This document shows, in pieces, positions 1-6,619 of a DNA stretch of 7,212 bases; position 1 is the stretch's first letter, and each line of letters begins with the position of its first letter. Where the stretch lies: contig JALRFN010000252.1 of the NCBI GenBank assembly GCA_023268425.1, forward strand, positions 1 to 7,212, given 5' to 3'. The translations under genes were made by a program, and so were the position numbers. The notes beneath the pieces are model-generated. The model was not told where the DNA came from. It was given only the letters and a program-made list of their open reading frames with translations, and searched no databases. This stretch comes from Burkholderiaceae bacterium. Its GTDB lineage: Bacteria > Pseudomonadota > Gammaproteobacteria > Burkholderiales > Burkholderiaceae_C.

Positions 1-631
1 AAAGCTGGGCTTCATCGCCGCCAAGCCCATCCCGCAGGTGCTGCGCAACATCAACGCCTTCACGTTGGGTGCGCGCTCGGTGGACCCCAGCATCACCACC
101 ACGGTGATTTTCACGGGCGATTGGTCCATGCCGGTCAAAGAGGCCGAAGCGACCAACAGCTTGGCTGATCAGGGCATTGACGTGTTCACCATGCACGTGG
201 ATTCGCCCAAGGTGATTGTCGAGACCGCAGCACGACGCGAGCGCATGGTCTGTGGCTACCACGCCAACCAATCCAAGCTGGCGCCCCAGGCTTATTTGAC
301 GGGCGCGGAGTGGAATTGGGTGACGCCGGTCAAGCTGATCGCCGACGCCATGAAGGCGGGTCAGCCGCACCCCAACTTCGTGCGCGGTGGCTTGCGTGAT
401 GGCTTCGTCAAGACCTCGGCTTATGGGCCCATGGTCACTGCGAAAGCGCGCGCGCACGCTGATGACGTCAAGGCCAAGATGATGGCGGGTCGCTTTGACA
501 TCTTTGCCGGGGAGATCAAGAACAACCAAGGTCAGGTGGTGATCCCCGCTGGCAAGGCCTATGCGCAAACCGCCATCGAGCTGGAGTCCATGGACTACTT
601 GGTCGAAGGCGTGGTGGGCAAGATTTCTTGA
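1..631 (+). CDS. BMP/PnrA-type ABC transporter substrate-binding protein, C-terminal part
   Basis: This is the periplasmic solute receptor of an ABC importer, cut by the window start. The frame is open from base 2 and gives 209 residues before TGA at 629-631, so roughly the first 40% of a usual protein of about 350-380 aa, with its signal peptide, lies upstream. The visible part has the hallmarks of the BMP family (PF02608): an opening stretch reading GFIAAKPIPQVLRNINAFTLG, with the family's usual 'V-L-R-x-I-N-A-F-x-L-G' pattern, then TGDWSMPVKEAEA, a DQGIDVFTMHVDSP segment lining the ligand cleft, and a GYHANQS...AP..YLTGAEWNW segment. Family members bind nucleosides, purines or other small polar molecules. 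Two permeases follow at once and the ATPase lies further down, so the importer set is complete. The surrounding biuret-degrading enzymes suggest a urea-like or triazine-like ligand rather than a nucleoside, which is inference. Confidence 0.9.
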   Translation, partial: KLGFIAAKPIPQVLRNINAFTLGARSVDPSITTTVIFTGDWSMPVKEAEATNSLADQGIDVFTMHVDSPKVIVETAARRERMVCGYHANQSKLAPQAYLTGAEWNWVTPVKLIADAMKAGQPHPNFVRGGLRDGFVKTSAYGPMVTAKARAHADDVKAKMMAGRFDIFAGEIKNNQGQVVIPAGKAYAQTAIELESMDYLVEGVVGKIS

Positions 632-651
632 GCTTCAGCAGGCGTCCGATC

Positions 652-1737
652 ATGAACACCACGCGCGCCGGCTGGGAGGCTTTGTTGCTACCCATCGTGG
701 CCATCATCGCGGCTTTGCTGCTGTTTGGCGTCTTCGTCGCTAGCGTGGGCCATTCGGCGTGGGCGGTCTGGCGCCTGCTGTTTTTGGGGGCCTTTGGTGA
801 CTGGTTCTCCATCCAAAACACCTTGTTCCGAGCCGCTCCTTTGATGTTGACGGCCTTGTGTGTGGCCATTCCGGCGCGCGCCGGGCTCATCGTCATCGGC
901 GGCGAGGGCGCCTTGGTGATGGGCGCTTTGGCCTGCGCGGGGCTGCCCTATCTGTTGGACCTGCCGCACGGTTGGGTGGGTACGGTGGCGGTGTTGTTGG
1001 CCTCGGCCTTGGCCGGCGGCGCTTGGATCGCGCTGTCCGGCTTGCTGCGCCAGTGGCGCGGCGTCAACGAGACCATCAGCAGCCTGTTGCTGGCCTACGT
1101 GGCCATCAATGTGTTCAAGCATTTGGTCGAAGGCCCCATGCGTGACCCTGGCAGTTTGAACAAGCCCTCGACTTTTGCGCTGGACGCGAGTTGGTGGGTT
1201 GGCCCGATGGGTCAGATGGACGTGCACTGGGGCTTGGCCTGGGGCCTGGGTTTGTGCGCCGCGGCGGCGCTGTGGATGGGCATGAGCACGCATGGTTTCG
1301 CCACCCGCGTGGTCGGTGGCAACCCGCGTGCCGCCACTTTGGTGGGCTTGCCCGCCGACCGCTTGGTGGTCGTGGCCTGCGCGGCCGGGGGCGCCGCGGC
1401 CGGATTGGCCGGTGGCTTTGAGGTCGCGGCCATCCACACGGCGGCGAGTGCCTCGGTGATTTCGGGATTGGGCTACAGCGGCATCTTGGTGAGTTTTGCA
1501 GCGCGGCATCAACCGCTGGCCATCGTGCCCATGGCCTTGTTGTTGGGCGGTTTTGGCGCGGCGGGCAGTTTGTTGCAGCGGCGCTTGGGTCTGCCAGACG
1601 CGTCTATCCATGTGTTGCTGGGTTTGGCTTTCGTGTTGATTCTGGCCATGGAAGCGGCACGTGGCCGATTATTCAAGGCCTTGTTTGGCGGCTGGCTGCG
1701 TGCGCGCACGCCGTCCAGCGCGAGGGAGGCGTTATGA
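652..1737 (+). CDS. ABC transporter permease, YufP/NupP type (BPD_transp_2)
   Basis: First of two inner-membrane permeases of the BMP-linked importer, 361 aa from ATG 652. The protein is very hydrophobic, with a first membrane segment near residues 11-32 and further segments through the length, as in PF02653 permeases. Family motifs are visible: IVIGGEGALVMGA at 80-92 (the 'NIGxEGxLxxGA' element) and GVNETISSLLL at 137-147 (the 'GvNEvisTlmL' element, near the coupling loop that contacts the ATPase). The start is placed at ATG 652, 20 bp after the binding-protein stop. A TTG at 628 overlaps that stop as TTGA and would add eight residues. Neither start has a strong ribosome-binding site (only AGG at 640-642 precedes the ATG), so the start is the least certain point. 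The end overlaps the next gene by four bases. Confidence 0.92.
   Translation: MNTTRAGWEALLLPIVAIIAALLLFGVFVASVGHSAWAVWRLLFLGAFGDWFSIQNTLFRAAPLMLTALCVAIPARAGLIVIGGEGALVMGALACAGLPYLLDLPHGWVGTVAVLLASALAGGAWIALSGLLRQWRGVNETISSLLLAYVAINVFKHLVEGPMRDPGSLNKPSTFALDASWWVGPMGQMDVHWGLAWGLGLCAAAALWMGMSTHGFATRVVGGNPRAATLVGLPADRLVVVACAAGGAAAGLAGGFEVAAIHTAASASVISGLGYSGILVSFAARHQPLAIVPMALLLGGFGAAGSLLQRRLGLPDASIHVLLGLAFVLILAMEAARGRLFKALFGGWLRARTPSSAREAL
1722..1729 (+). promoter_or_regulatory. Ribosome-binding site of the second permease
   Basis: The purine-rich GAGGGAGG lies four bases before ATG 1734, inside the end of the first permease gene. It supports the ATG that overlaps the preceding stop as ATGA and points to coupled translation of the two permeases. 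Confidence 0.7.
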
Positions 1738-2648
1738 CTTGGGACATGGTTTCAGCGGTGGCCTTGGCCGTGTTCGCCGGTGCGATTCGCGTGGGCACGC
1801 CGTTTTTGTTCGTCAGCTTGGGTGAGTGTTTGACCGAGCGCTCAGGCCGCATCAATTTGGGCTTGGAAGGCGTTTTGGTGTTTTCCGCGATGGCGGCATT
1901 CGCGGGCTCCTACCTCACGCAATCGGTGTGGCTGGGGGTATTGGTCGCCGCGATGTGCGGGGCTTTGTTGTCCTTGCTGCATGGCTTGGCGTGTGCCTTG
2001 CCGCGCGTCAACGATATCGCCATGGGCATCGCCGTGATGATGTTGGGCATCGGTTTGGCCTTTTACTTTGGCAAGGCTTTCATCCAACCGCAAGCGCCGT
2101 TGCTGCCTGCACTGTCGCTGGGGGATTGGAGCGATTCTTCAGCCGTGCGCTCGGCGCTGCAGATCAACGCCTTGTTCCCCATTGGGGTGGCGATGGCCGC
2201 CGCCATGACCTGGGCCCTCAAGCACACGCGCTGGGGCCTGTGGGTGCGCATGGTGGGGGACTCCACCGATGCGGCACGCGCTTTGGGCACCTCGGTGACG
2301 TGGATACGTGCCTGGGCCACGGCAGCGGGCGGTGCGATCGCCGGCTTGGGCGGCGCGTCCTTGTCCTTGTATTACCCAGGCAGTTGGAACGAGGGCTTGT
2401 CCAGTGGTCAAGGCCTGATCGCGGTGGCGCTGGTGATCTTCGCGCGCTGGCGGCCGTGGGCCTGCCTGTGGGCGGCGCTGTTGTTCGGCGGCGCTGGCGC
2501 CGTGGGTCCGGCGCTGCAGTCGGTGGGCATCACCGGATACACGTATTTGTTCAACGCGGTGCCGTATGTCTTGACGCTGGTGATTTTGGTGCTCATCAGC
2601 CATCGGCACAGCCGCATCAAGGGCGCACCGGCCACTTTGGTGGCGTGA
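1734..2648 (+). CDS. ABC transporter permease, YufQ/NupQ type (BPD_transp_2)
   Basis: Second inner-membrane permease, 304 aa, shorter than its partner as is usual for the YufQ/NupQ half. The N-terminal region carries the family element ERSGRINLGLEG at residues 35-46, followed by alternating hydrophobic segments and the loop WNEGLSSGQGLIAVALVIFARWRP in its second half, which corresponds to the conserved 'G-x-G-x-x-A-x-A-x-x-I-x-x-x-W-x-P' stretch of these permeases. It should pair with the upstream permease to form the translocation path and dock the double-domain ATPase encoded at 4410-5966. The start is the ATG whose last two bases are shared with the upstream TGA. The stop (2646-2648) sits inside the ribosome-binding site of the formamidase gene, so the transporter and enzyme genes are translationally linked. 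Confidence 0.93.
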   Translation: MTWDMVSAVALAVFAGAIRVGTPFLFVSLGECLTERSGRINLGLEGVLVFSAMAAFAGSYLTQSVWLGVLVAAMCGALLSLLHGLACALPRVNDIAMGIAVMMLGIGLAFYFGKAFIQPQAPLLPALSLGDWSDSSAVRSALQINALFPIGVAMAAAMTWALKHTRWGLWVRMVGDSTDAARALGTSVTWIRAWATAAGGAIAGLGGASLSLYYPGSWNEGLSSGQGLIAVALVIFARWRPWACLWAALLFGGAGAVGPALQSVGITGYTYLFNAVPYVLTLVILVLISHRHSRIKGAPATLVA

Positions 2649-2652
2649 GGAG
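2647..2652 (+). promoter_or_regulatory. Ribosome-binding site of amiF
   Basis: GAGGAG lies six bases before ATG 2659 and overlaps the stop codon of the upstream permease. It is the strongest Shine-Dalgarno match in the window and fixes the amiF start. Confidence 0.8.
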
Positions 2653-2658
2653 AAGCAG

Positions 2659-3654
2659 ATGAATGGACTAGGTGGTTTGAACCGCAGCCCCGAGGGCTTG
2701 GTCGTGGGCCTGGTGCAGTTGCAGTTACCCGTCGTGGAGACGCCGGCGCAGTTGGCGGCGCAAACCCAGCGCGTGGTGGACATGGTCGGCAAGGCCAAAG
2801 CGAGTTACCCACATTTGGACTTGCTGGTCTTTCCCGAGTACGCCTTGCACGGCTTGTCCATGAGCACCGCCGATGAATTGATGGTCAGCATGGACGGCCC
2901 CGAGGTCGCTGCTTTTCGCCAGGCCTGCATCACGCATCGGGTGTGGGCGTGTTTTTCCATCATGGAGCGCAACCCCGAGGGCAACCCCTACAACGTCGGC
3001 CTGATTTTTGACGACCAAGGTGAGCTCAAGCTGTATTACCGCAAACTGCACCCTTGGGTGCCGGTGGAGCCTTGGGAGCCGGGCAATTTCGGCATTCCGG
3101 TCATTGACGGGCCGCGTGGCGTGCGCTTGGCCTTGATCATTTGTCACGATGGCATGTTCCCCGAGATGGCGCGCGAGTGCGCCTACCAGGGGGCGGAGTT
3201 GATGCTGCGCACTGCCGGCTACACCGCACCCATTCGCCATGCTTGGGCAATCACCAACCAGGCCAACGCCTTTCAAAACCTCATGGCCACCGCCAGTGTC
3301 TGCATGTGTGGCAGCGACGGCACCTTTGACTCCATGGGCGAGGCCATGGTGTGTGACCACGAGGGCCAAGTGGTGGCGCAAGGCGGCGGACGCGCTGATG
3401 AGGTCGTGTGCGCCGAGATTCGCCCCGACTTGATTCGTCAAGCCCGACTGCACTGGGGCGTGGAAAACAACATCTATCAACTGGGCCATCGCGGCTACGT
3501 CGCCGTGCAAGGTGGCGCGCCAGACTGTCCTTATAGCTTCATGCGTGATCTGGTCGCTGGCCGCTACCGCCTGCCGTGGGAGGACGAGGTCGAACACGTC
3601 GACGGTCAGTCTTGCGGCTTCGCCCCACCCACGCGCCGTTACGGCTCGACTTAA
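2659..3654 (+). CDS. amiF: Formamidase (formamide amidohydrolase), nitrilase superfamily
   Basis: A 331-aa cytoplasmic C-N hydrolase that aligns along its whole length with Helicobacter pylori AmiF (334 aa; formamide to formate plus ammonia). Catalytic residues are all present: E60 in VFPEY, K129 in YYRKL, E137 in the VPVEPWEPG stretch, and nucleophile C162 in IICHDG. Each of the last three sits exactly four places before its known AmiF counterpart (K133, E141, C166), which fits two short deletions between E60 and K129; E60 has the same number. The AmiF-type endings GVENNIYQLGHRGYVA and LPWED are also present. These traits favour formamidase over the related short-chain aliphatic amidase AmiE. 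Its place between the permeases and biuH is odd for a simple formamide enzyme. It may act on formamide or an N-formyl compound released by the imported substrate (inference). Confidence 0.88.
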   Translation: MNGLGGLNRSPEGLVVGLVQLQLPVVETPAQLAAQTQRVVDMVGKAKASYPHLDLLVFPEYALHGLSMSTADELMVSMDGPEVAAFRQACITHRVWACFSIMERNPEGNPYNVGLIFDDQGELKLYYRKLHPWVPVEPWEPGNFGIPVIDGPRGVRLALIICHDGMFPEMARECAYQGAELMLRTAGYTAPIRHAWAITNQANAFQNLMATASVCMCGSDGTFDSMGEAMVCDHEGQVVAQGGGRADEVVCAEIRPDLIRQARLHWGVENNIYQLGHRGYVAVQGGAPDCPYSFMRDLVAGRYRLPWEDEVEHVDGQSCGFAPPTRRYGST

Positions 3655-3716
3655 GCGCGGCCAAGCGAACTCGAGTACCGCACGCCCATCTTCACCCTTC
3701 AATTTGCGAGCACCCC
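3655..3716 (+). other. 62-bp gap between amiF and biuH
   Basis: This is the only gap above 30 bp in the window. It holds no tRNA-like structure, no GC hairpin with a T run, and no convincing -35/-10 pair. The only symmetric element noticed is CTCGAG at 3671-3676. A weak GAG at 3708-3710 lies six bases before the biuH ATG, and an A+T-richer patch (CAATTTG) precedes it. The biuH frame stays open across the gap into the end of amiF, but the encoded residues there are not conserved protein. Confidence 0.5.
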
Positions 3717-4403
3717 ATGTCCCTGACCATCGACGCCCAACCCTATCCTTGGCCCTACAACCAAGACCTGCGCCCCGCGAACACGGCCTTGGTCATCATC
3801 GACATGCAAACCGACTTTTGCGGCCACGGCGGTTACGTCGACGCCATGGGCTATGACTTGTCGCTGACGCGCGCGCCGATCGGGCCCATCCAGCAGTTGT
3901 TGGCGCTGGCGCGAGACAAGGGCATGCACGTCATCCACACCCGCGAAGGCCACCGTCCCGACGAATCCGACCTGCCCGCCAACAAGCGTTGGCGCTCTCA
4001 GCGCATTGGTGCGGGCATTGGTGACCCCGGGCCTTGCGGCCGCATCTTGGTGCGCGGCGAGCCAGGCTGGGAAATCATTCCTGAGTTGGCTCCGCTGGCG
4101 GGCGAGCCCATCATCGACAAGCCAGGCAAGGGCTCGTTCTACGCCACCGACTTGGAATTGATTTTGCGCACGCGCGGCATCGACAACCTGATTTTGACCG
4201 GCATCACCACCGATGTTTGCGTGCACACCACCATGCGCGAAGCCAACGACCGCGGTTTTGAATGTGTCATGGTTTCTGACGGCACCGGCGCCACCGACCA
4301 CAGCAACCACTTGGCGGCCCTGAGCATGATTCAAATGCAAGGCGGCGTGTTTGGTGCCGTGGCCGATTCGGCGGCGGTCTGCACCACGCTGAGCCATTGG
4401 TGA
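3717..4403 (+). CDS. biuH: Biuret amidohydrolase, isochorismatase-fold cysteine hydrolase
   Basis: A 228-aa enzyme predicted to hydrolyse biuret to allophanate and ammonia in the cytoplasm. From recalled family knowledge it matches BiuH of Rhizobium leguminosarum 3841 nearly end to end, including PYPWPYN at 10-15, IIDMQTDFCG at 27-36, NKRWRSQRIGAGIGDPGPCG at 89-108 and MQGGVFG at 207-213. The catalytic triad D29, K135 and C168 lies at a constant offset of seven from the known D36, K142 and C175. F34 and Q208 fall at the positions of active-site residues F41 and Q215 by the same offset. The start ATG is chosen because family similarity begins there, although the frame is open upstream and the Shine-Dalgarno match is weak. 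The ATPase gene follows after six bases. Close relatives with other substrates (RutB, triuret hydrolase) are less likely given the BiuH-type residues. Confidence 0.9.
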   Translation: MSLTIDAQPYPWPYNQDLRPANTALVIIDMQTDFCGHGGYVDAMGYDLSLTRAPIGPIQQLLALARDKGMHVIHTREGHRPDESDLPANKRWRSQRIGAGIGDPGPCGRILVRGEPGWEIIPELAPLAGEPIIDKPGKGSFYATDLELILRTRGIDNLILTGITTDVCVHTTMREANDRGFECVMVSDGTGATDHSNHLAALSMIQMQGGVFGAVADSAAVCTTLSHW

Positions 4404-4409
4404 GCGGCC

Positions 4410-5966
4410 ATGCACGCCTTGTCGCTGGAAACCATCGCGCTGAGCCAGTCCTTCGGTGATTTCGTCGCCTTGGATCAGGTCTCTCTGCGCATCCGCGCCG
4501 GCACGCTGCACGCCTTGTTGGGCGAAAACGGTGCCGGCAAAAGCACCTTGGTCAAGGCGGTCGTGGGCTTTCAGCCGGCGCGTTCAGGCGCGGTGGTGGT
4601 CGATGGCCGTGAGCACGCGATGGACGCGCCGGCCCAGGCCCGGCGCCTGGGCATCGGCATGGTCTACCAACACTTCACCTTGGTGCCGGGCATGAGCGTG
4701 GCCGAAAACCTGGTCTTGGCGCGCGGCGATTTGCCCGCCGTGGTCGATTGGAAGGCGCTGCGCGCCGAGCTGAGCGCGTTCATGCGCACGGCGCCCTTTG
4801 CCATCGACTTGGACGCCACGCCCAACGACTTGTCGGTGGGCGAAAAGCAAAAGCTAGAAATCCTCAAGCAGTTGTTTTTGCGGCCGCGCTTGCTGATTTT
4901 GGACGAGCCCACTTCGGTGTTGAACCCGCAAGAGGCCGACGAGGTCTTGGGCGCCCTGCGCGCCCAGGCCCACGCCGGGGACTGCACGATTTTGATGATC
5001 ACCCACAAGTTCCGCGAGGTCACCGCCTTCGCCGATGACGTGTCGGTGCTGCGCCGCGGGCGCTTGACGCACTCGGGGCCGGTGGCGCAAAGCACGCCTG
5101 AGCAACTGGCTCACGCCATGGTGGGCGAAGCGGCGGCGGCGCCGGCCTTGGACAAATTGCCCCGGGCGGCCGAGCCGCGACCGGCCTTGGTGCTGCGCGA
5201 CTTGAGCGCACGCGGTGACCGGGGCGAGGCCGCCTTGCAAGGCTTGAGCCTGACTGTTCAAGCCGGCGAGATCTTGGGCTTGGCGGGCGTCTCGGGCAAT
5301 GGCCAACGCGAGTTGCTGCAGGTCATCGCCGGCCAGCGCCCCAAGACCGCGGGCGAGATTCGCGTCGATGGCCAAGCGTACAGCGGCACGCGCGGCCAAA
5401 ACCGCGACCTGCGCGTGCGCTGTTTGCCTGAAGAACCGCTGTTCAACGCCTGTGTGCCCGACCTGAGCGTGGCCGAAAACATGGCCTTGCGCCGCTTTGA
5501 CCAAGCGCCCATGAGCGGCTGGGGGCGTTTGCATTGGCGGGCCATCCAAGCCAACGCACGCCGTTGGATCGACGAGTACCGCATCAAGGCGCCCAGCGCG
5601 AACGCCGCGATGCGTCAGCTCTCAGGGGGCAATGTGCAGCGCGCTGTGCTGGCGCGCGAACTCTCGGACGCGCCGAAGTTGCTGCTGGTCAGCAACCCGA
5701 CTTTTGGGCTGGACTTCGCCGCCACCGCCGACATCCACCGGCGCCTGATCGAGGTGCGCAACGCCGGCGGGGCGGTGCTGCTGATCAGCGAGGACTTGGA
5801 TGAAATCCTGCAACTGGCCGACCGCATCGCCGTGATCAGCGAGGGGCGCGTGATTCACAGCACCGCGGCGGCCGAGACCAACCGGACGGCCCTGGGCCGC
5901 CACATGGCCGGCGGCGAGGACGCGGCCACCCCATCGGCCCATGCGGAGGCTTTGACATGCGCTTGA
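4410..5966 (+). CDS. ABC transporter ATP-binding protein, double-domain YufO/NupO type
   Basis: A 518-aa fused ATPase that powers the BMP-linked importer. Domain 1 is complete: Walker A GENGAGKST at 38-46, Q-loop Q87, signature LSVGE at 141-145, Walker B LLILDEP at 161-167 with catalytic E166, and switch H199 in MITHK. Domain 2 (about residues 257-505) is degenerate as is common in this family: the P-loop reads GVSGNGQRE at 293-301 without the Lys-Ser/Thr pair, the signature LSGGNVQ at 404-410 is good, and the Walker B region reads LLLVSNPTFGLD, with Ser-Asn in place of Asp-Glu. One consensus and one degenerate nucleotide site are therefore predicted. The gene is separated from its permeases by amiF and biuH, an unusual order that argues the transporter and hydrolases form one unit. 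Its last ten bases overlap the next gene. Confidence 0.94.
   Translation: MHALSLETIALSQSFGDFVALDQVSLRIRAGTLHALLGENGAGKSTLVKAVVGFQPARSGAVVVDGREHAMDAPAQARRLGIGMVYQHFTLVPGMSVAENLVLARGDLPAVVDWKALRAELSAFMRTAPFAIDLDATPNDLSVGEKQKLEILKQLFLRPRLLILDEPTSVLNPQEADEVLGALRAQAHAGDCTILMITHKFREVTAFADDVSVLRRGRLTHSGPVAQSTPEQLAHAMVGEAAAAPALDKLPRAAEPRPALVLRDLSARGDRGEAALQGLSLTVQAGEILGLAGVSGNGQRELLQVIAGQRPKTAGEIRVDGQAYSGTRGQNRDLRVRCLPEEPLFNACVPDLSVAENMALRRFDQAPMSGWGRLHWRAIQANARRWIDEYRIKAPSANAAMRQLSGGNVQRAVLARELSDAPKLLLVSNPTFGLDFAATADIHRRLIEVRNAGGAVLLISEDLDEILQLADRIAVISEGRVIHSTAAAETNRTALGRHMAGGEDAATPSAHAEALTCA
5945..5949 (+). promoter_or_regulatory. Ribosome-binding site of the second isochorismatase-like hydrolase
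   Basis: GGAGG lies seven bases before ATG 5957, inside the end of the ATPase gene. It supports this start and the ten-base overlap between the two genes. Confidence 0.75.
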
Positions 5967-6619
5967 TCGACGCCCAACCCCGCCCGTTTGCCTTGGACCT
6001 CGCCCACGCGGCCTTGCTGGTCATCGACATGCAGCGCGACTTCGTGGAGCCCGGTGGCTTCGGTGAGTCGCTGGGCAACGACGTCTCGCCGCTGCAGGCC
6101 ATCGTGCCGACCTTGGCCGAGGTGCTGCAGGCCTGGCGCGCCGCTGGAGCCTGGGTGGTGCACACCCGCGAGTCGCACCTGCCCGACCTCAGCGACTGCC
6201 CGCCGGCCAAGCGCGCCCGGGGCGCGCCCAAGGTGCGCATCGGCGACCCCGGCCCCATGGGCCGTTTGTTGGTGCGCGGTGAACCGGGCAACGCCATCAT
6301 CGCGCCGTTGGCGCCGCAGCCGGGTGAGGCCGAGATCGACAAGCCGGGCAAAGGCGCGTTCTATGCCACCGACTTGCAAGCCCAACTGGCCGCGCGCGGC
6401 ATCACCCAACTGGTCATCACTGGCGTGACCACCGAGGTTTGTGTGCAGTCCACCATGCGTGAGGCCAACGACCGTGGCTACGAATGCTTGCTGCTGTCCG
6501 ACGCCACGGCCAGCTATTTCCCGGCCTTCAAGCAAGCCACGCTGGACATGGTGATCGCCCAAGGCGGCATCGTGGGCTGGGTGGCGGGCTCGCAAGCATT
6601 GATGAAAGGTTTAGCGTGA
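5957..6619 (+). CDS. Isochorismatase-fold amidohydrolase, BiuH paralogue; candidate triuret hydrolase
   Basis: A 220-aa cysteine hydrolase with the full triad: D24 in VIDMQRDF, K129 in DKPGKG and C162 in TTEVCV. It shares with the BiuH encoded at 3717-4403 the blocks IGDPGP.GR.LVRGEPG, DKPGKG.FYATDL and STMREANDRG-type sequence, so the two are paralogues. It differs where substrate choice is likely made: the BiuH PYPWPYN leader is replaced by PRPFALD, DFCGHGGYVD by DFVEPGGFGE, the NKRWRSQRIGAG segment is shortened and changed, and GATDHSNHLA becomes ASYFPAFKQA before AQGGIVGWVA. The Gln of the MQGG/AQGG turn is kept (Q202). A distinct urea-type or carbamoyl substrate is therefore likely. Triuret hydrolase TrtA, a known isochorismatase-family enzyme that feeds BiuH and AtzF, is the best candidate, but the sequence alone does not prove it; a ureidoacrylate-type or other carbamoyl amidase remains possible. 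Confidence 0.85.
   Translation: MRLIDAQPRPFALDLAHAALLVIDMQRDFVEPGGFGESLGNDVSPLQAIVPTLAEVLQAWRAAGAWVVHTRESHLPDLSDCPPAKRARGAPKVRIGDPGPMGRLLVRGEPGNAIIAPLAPQPGEAEIDKPGKGAFYATDLQAQLAARGITQLVITGVTTEVCVQSTMREANDRGYECLLLSDATASYFPAFKQATLDMVIAQGGIVGWVAGSQALMKGLA
6605..6609 (+). promoter_or_regulatory. Ribosome-binding site of atzF
   Basis: AAAGG lies six bases before GTG 6616, within the last codons of the upstream hydrolase. It supports the GTG start, which overlaps the preceding stop as GTGA. Confidence 0.6.

Noticed and set aside
688..1611. Long antisense reading frame (307 codons) opposite the first permease
   Set aside because: Low-complexity Gln/His/Arg-rich translation typical of the shadow of a hydrophobic GC-rich gene, with no family motif.
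1826..2662. Overlapping + strand frame (278 codons) inside the second permease
   Set aside because: Gly/Arg/His-rich out-of-frame translation; the overlapping 304-aa frame carries the real permease motifs.
2725..3702. Long antisense reading frame (325 codons) opposite amiF
   Set aside because: High-GC codon bias leaves the opposite strand open. The encoded sequence is rich in His, Gln, Val and Arg with no recognisable domain, whereas the + strand protein has full AmiF motifs.
3576..3716. Upstream in-frame extension of biuH
   Set aside because: The added residues come from out-of-frame amiF and the gap, are Arg-rich and do not resemble BiuH. Similarity starts right after ATG 3717.
5952..5957. 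TTGACA, a perfect sigma-70 -35 match
   Set aside because: It spans the end of the ATPase gene and the start codon of the next gene, has no suitable -10 about 17 bp on, and any transcript would begin inside the coding region.
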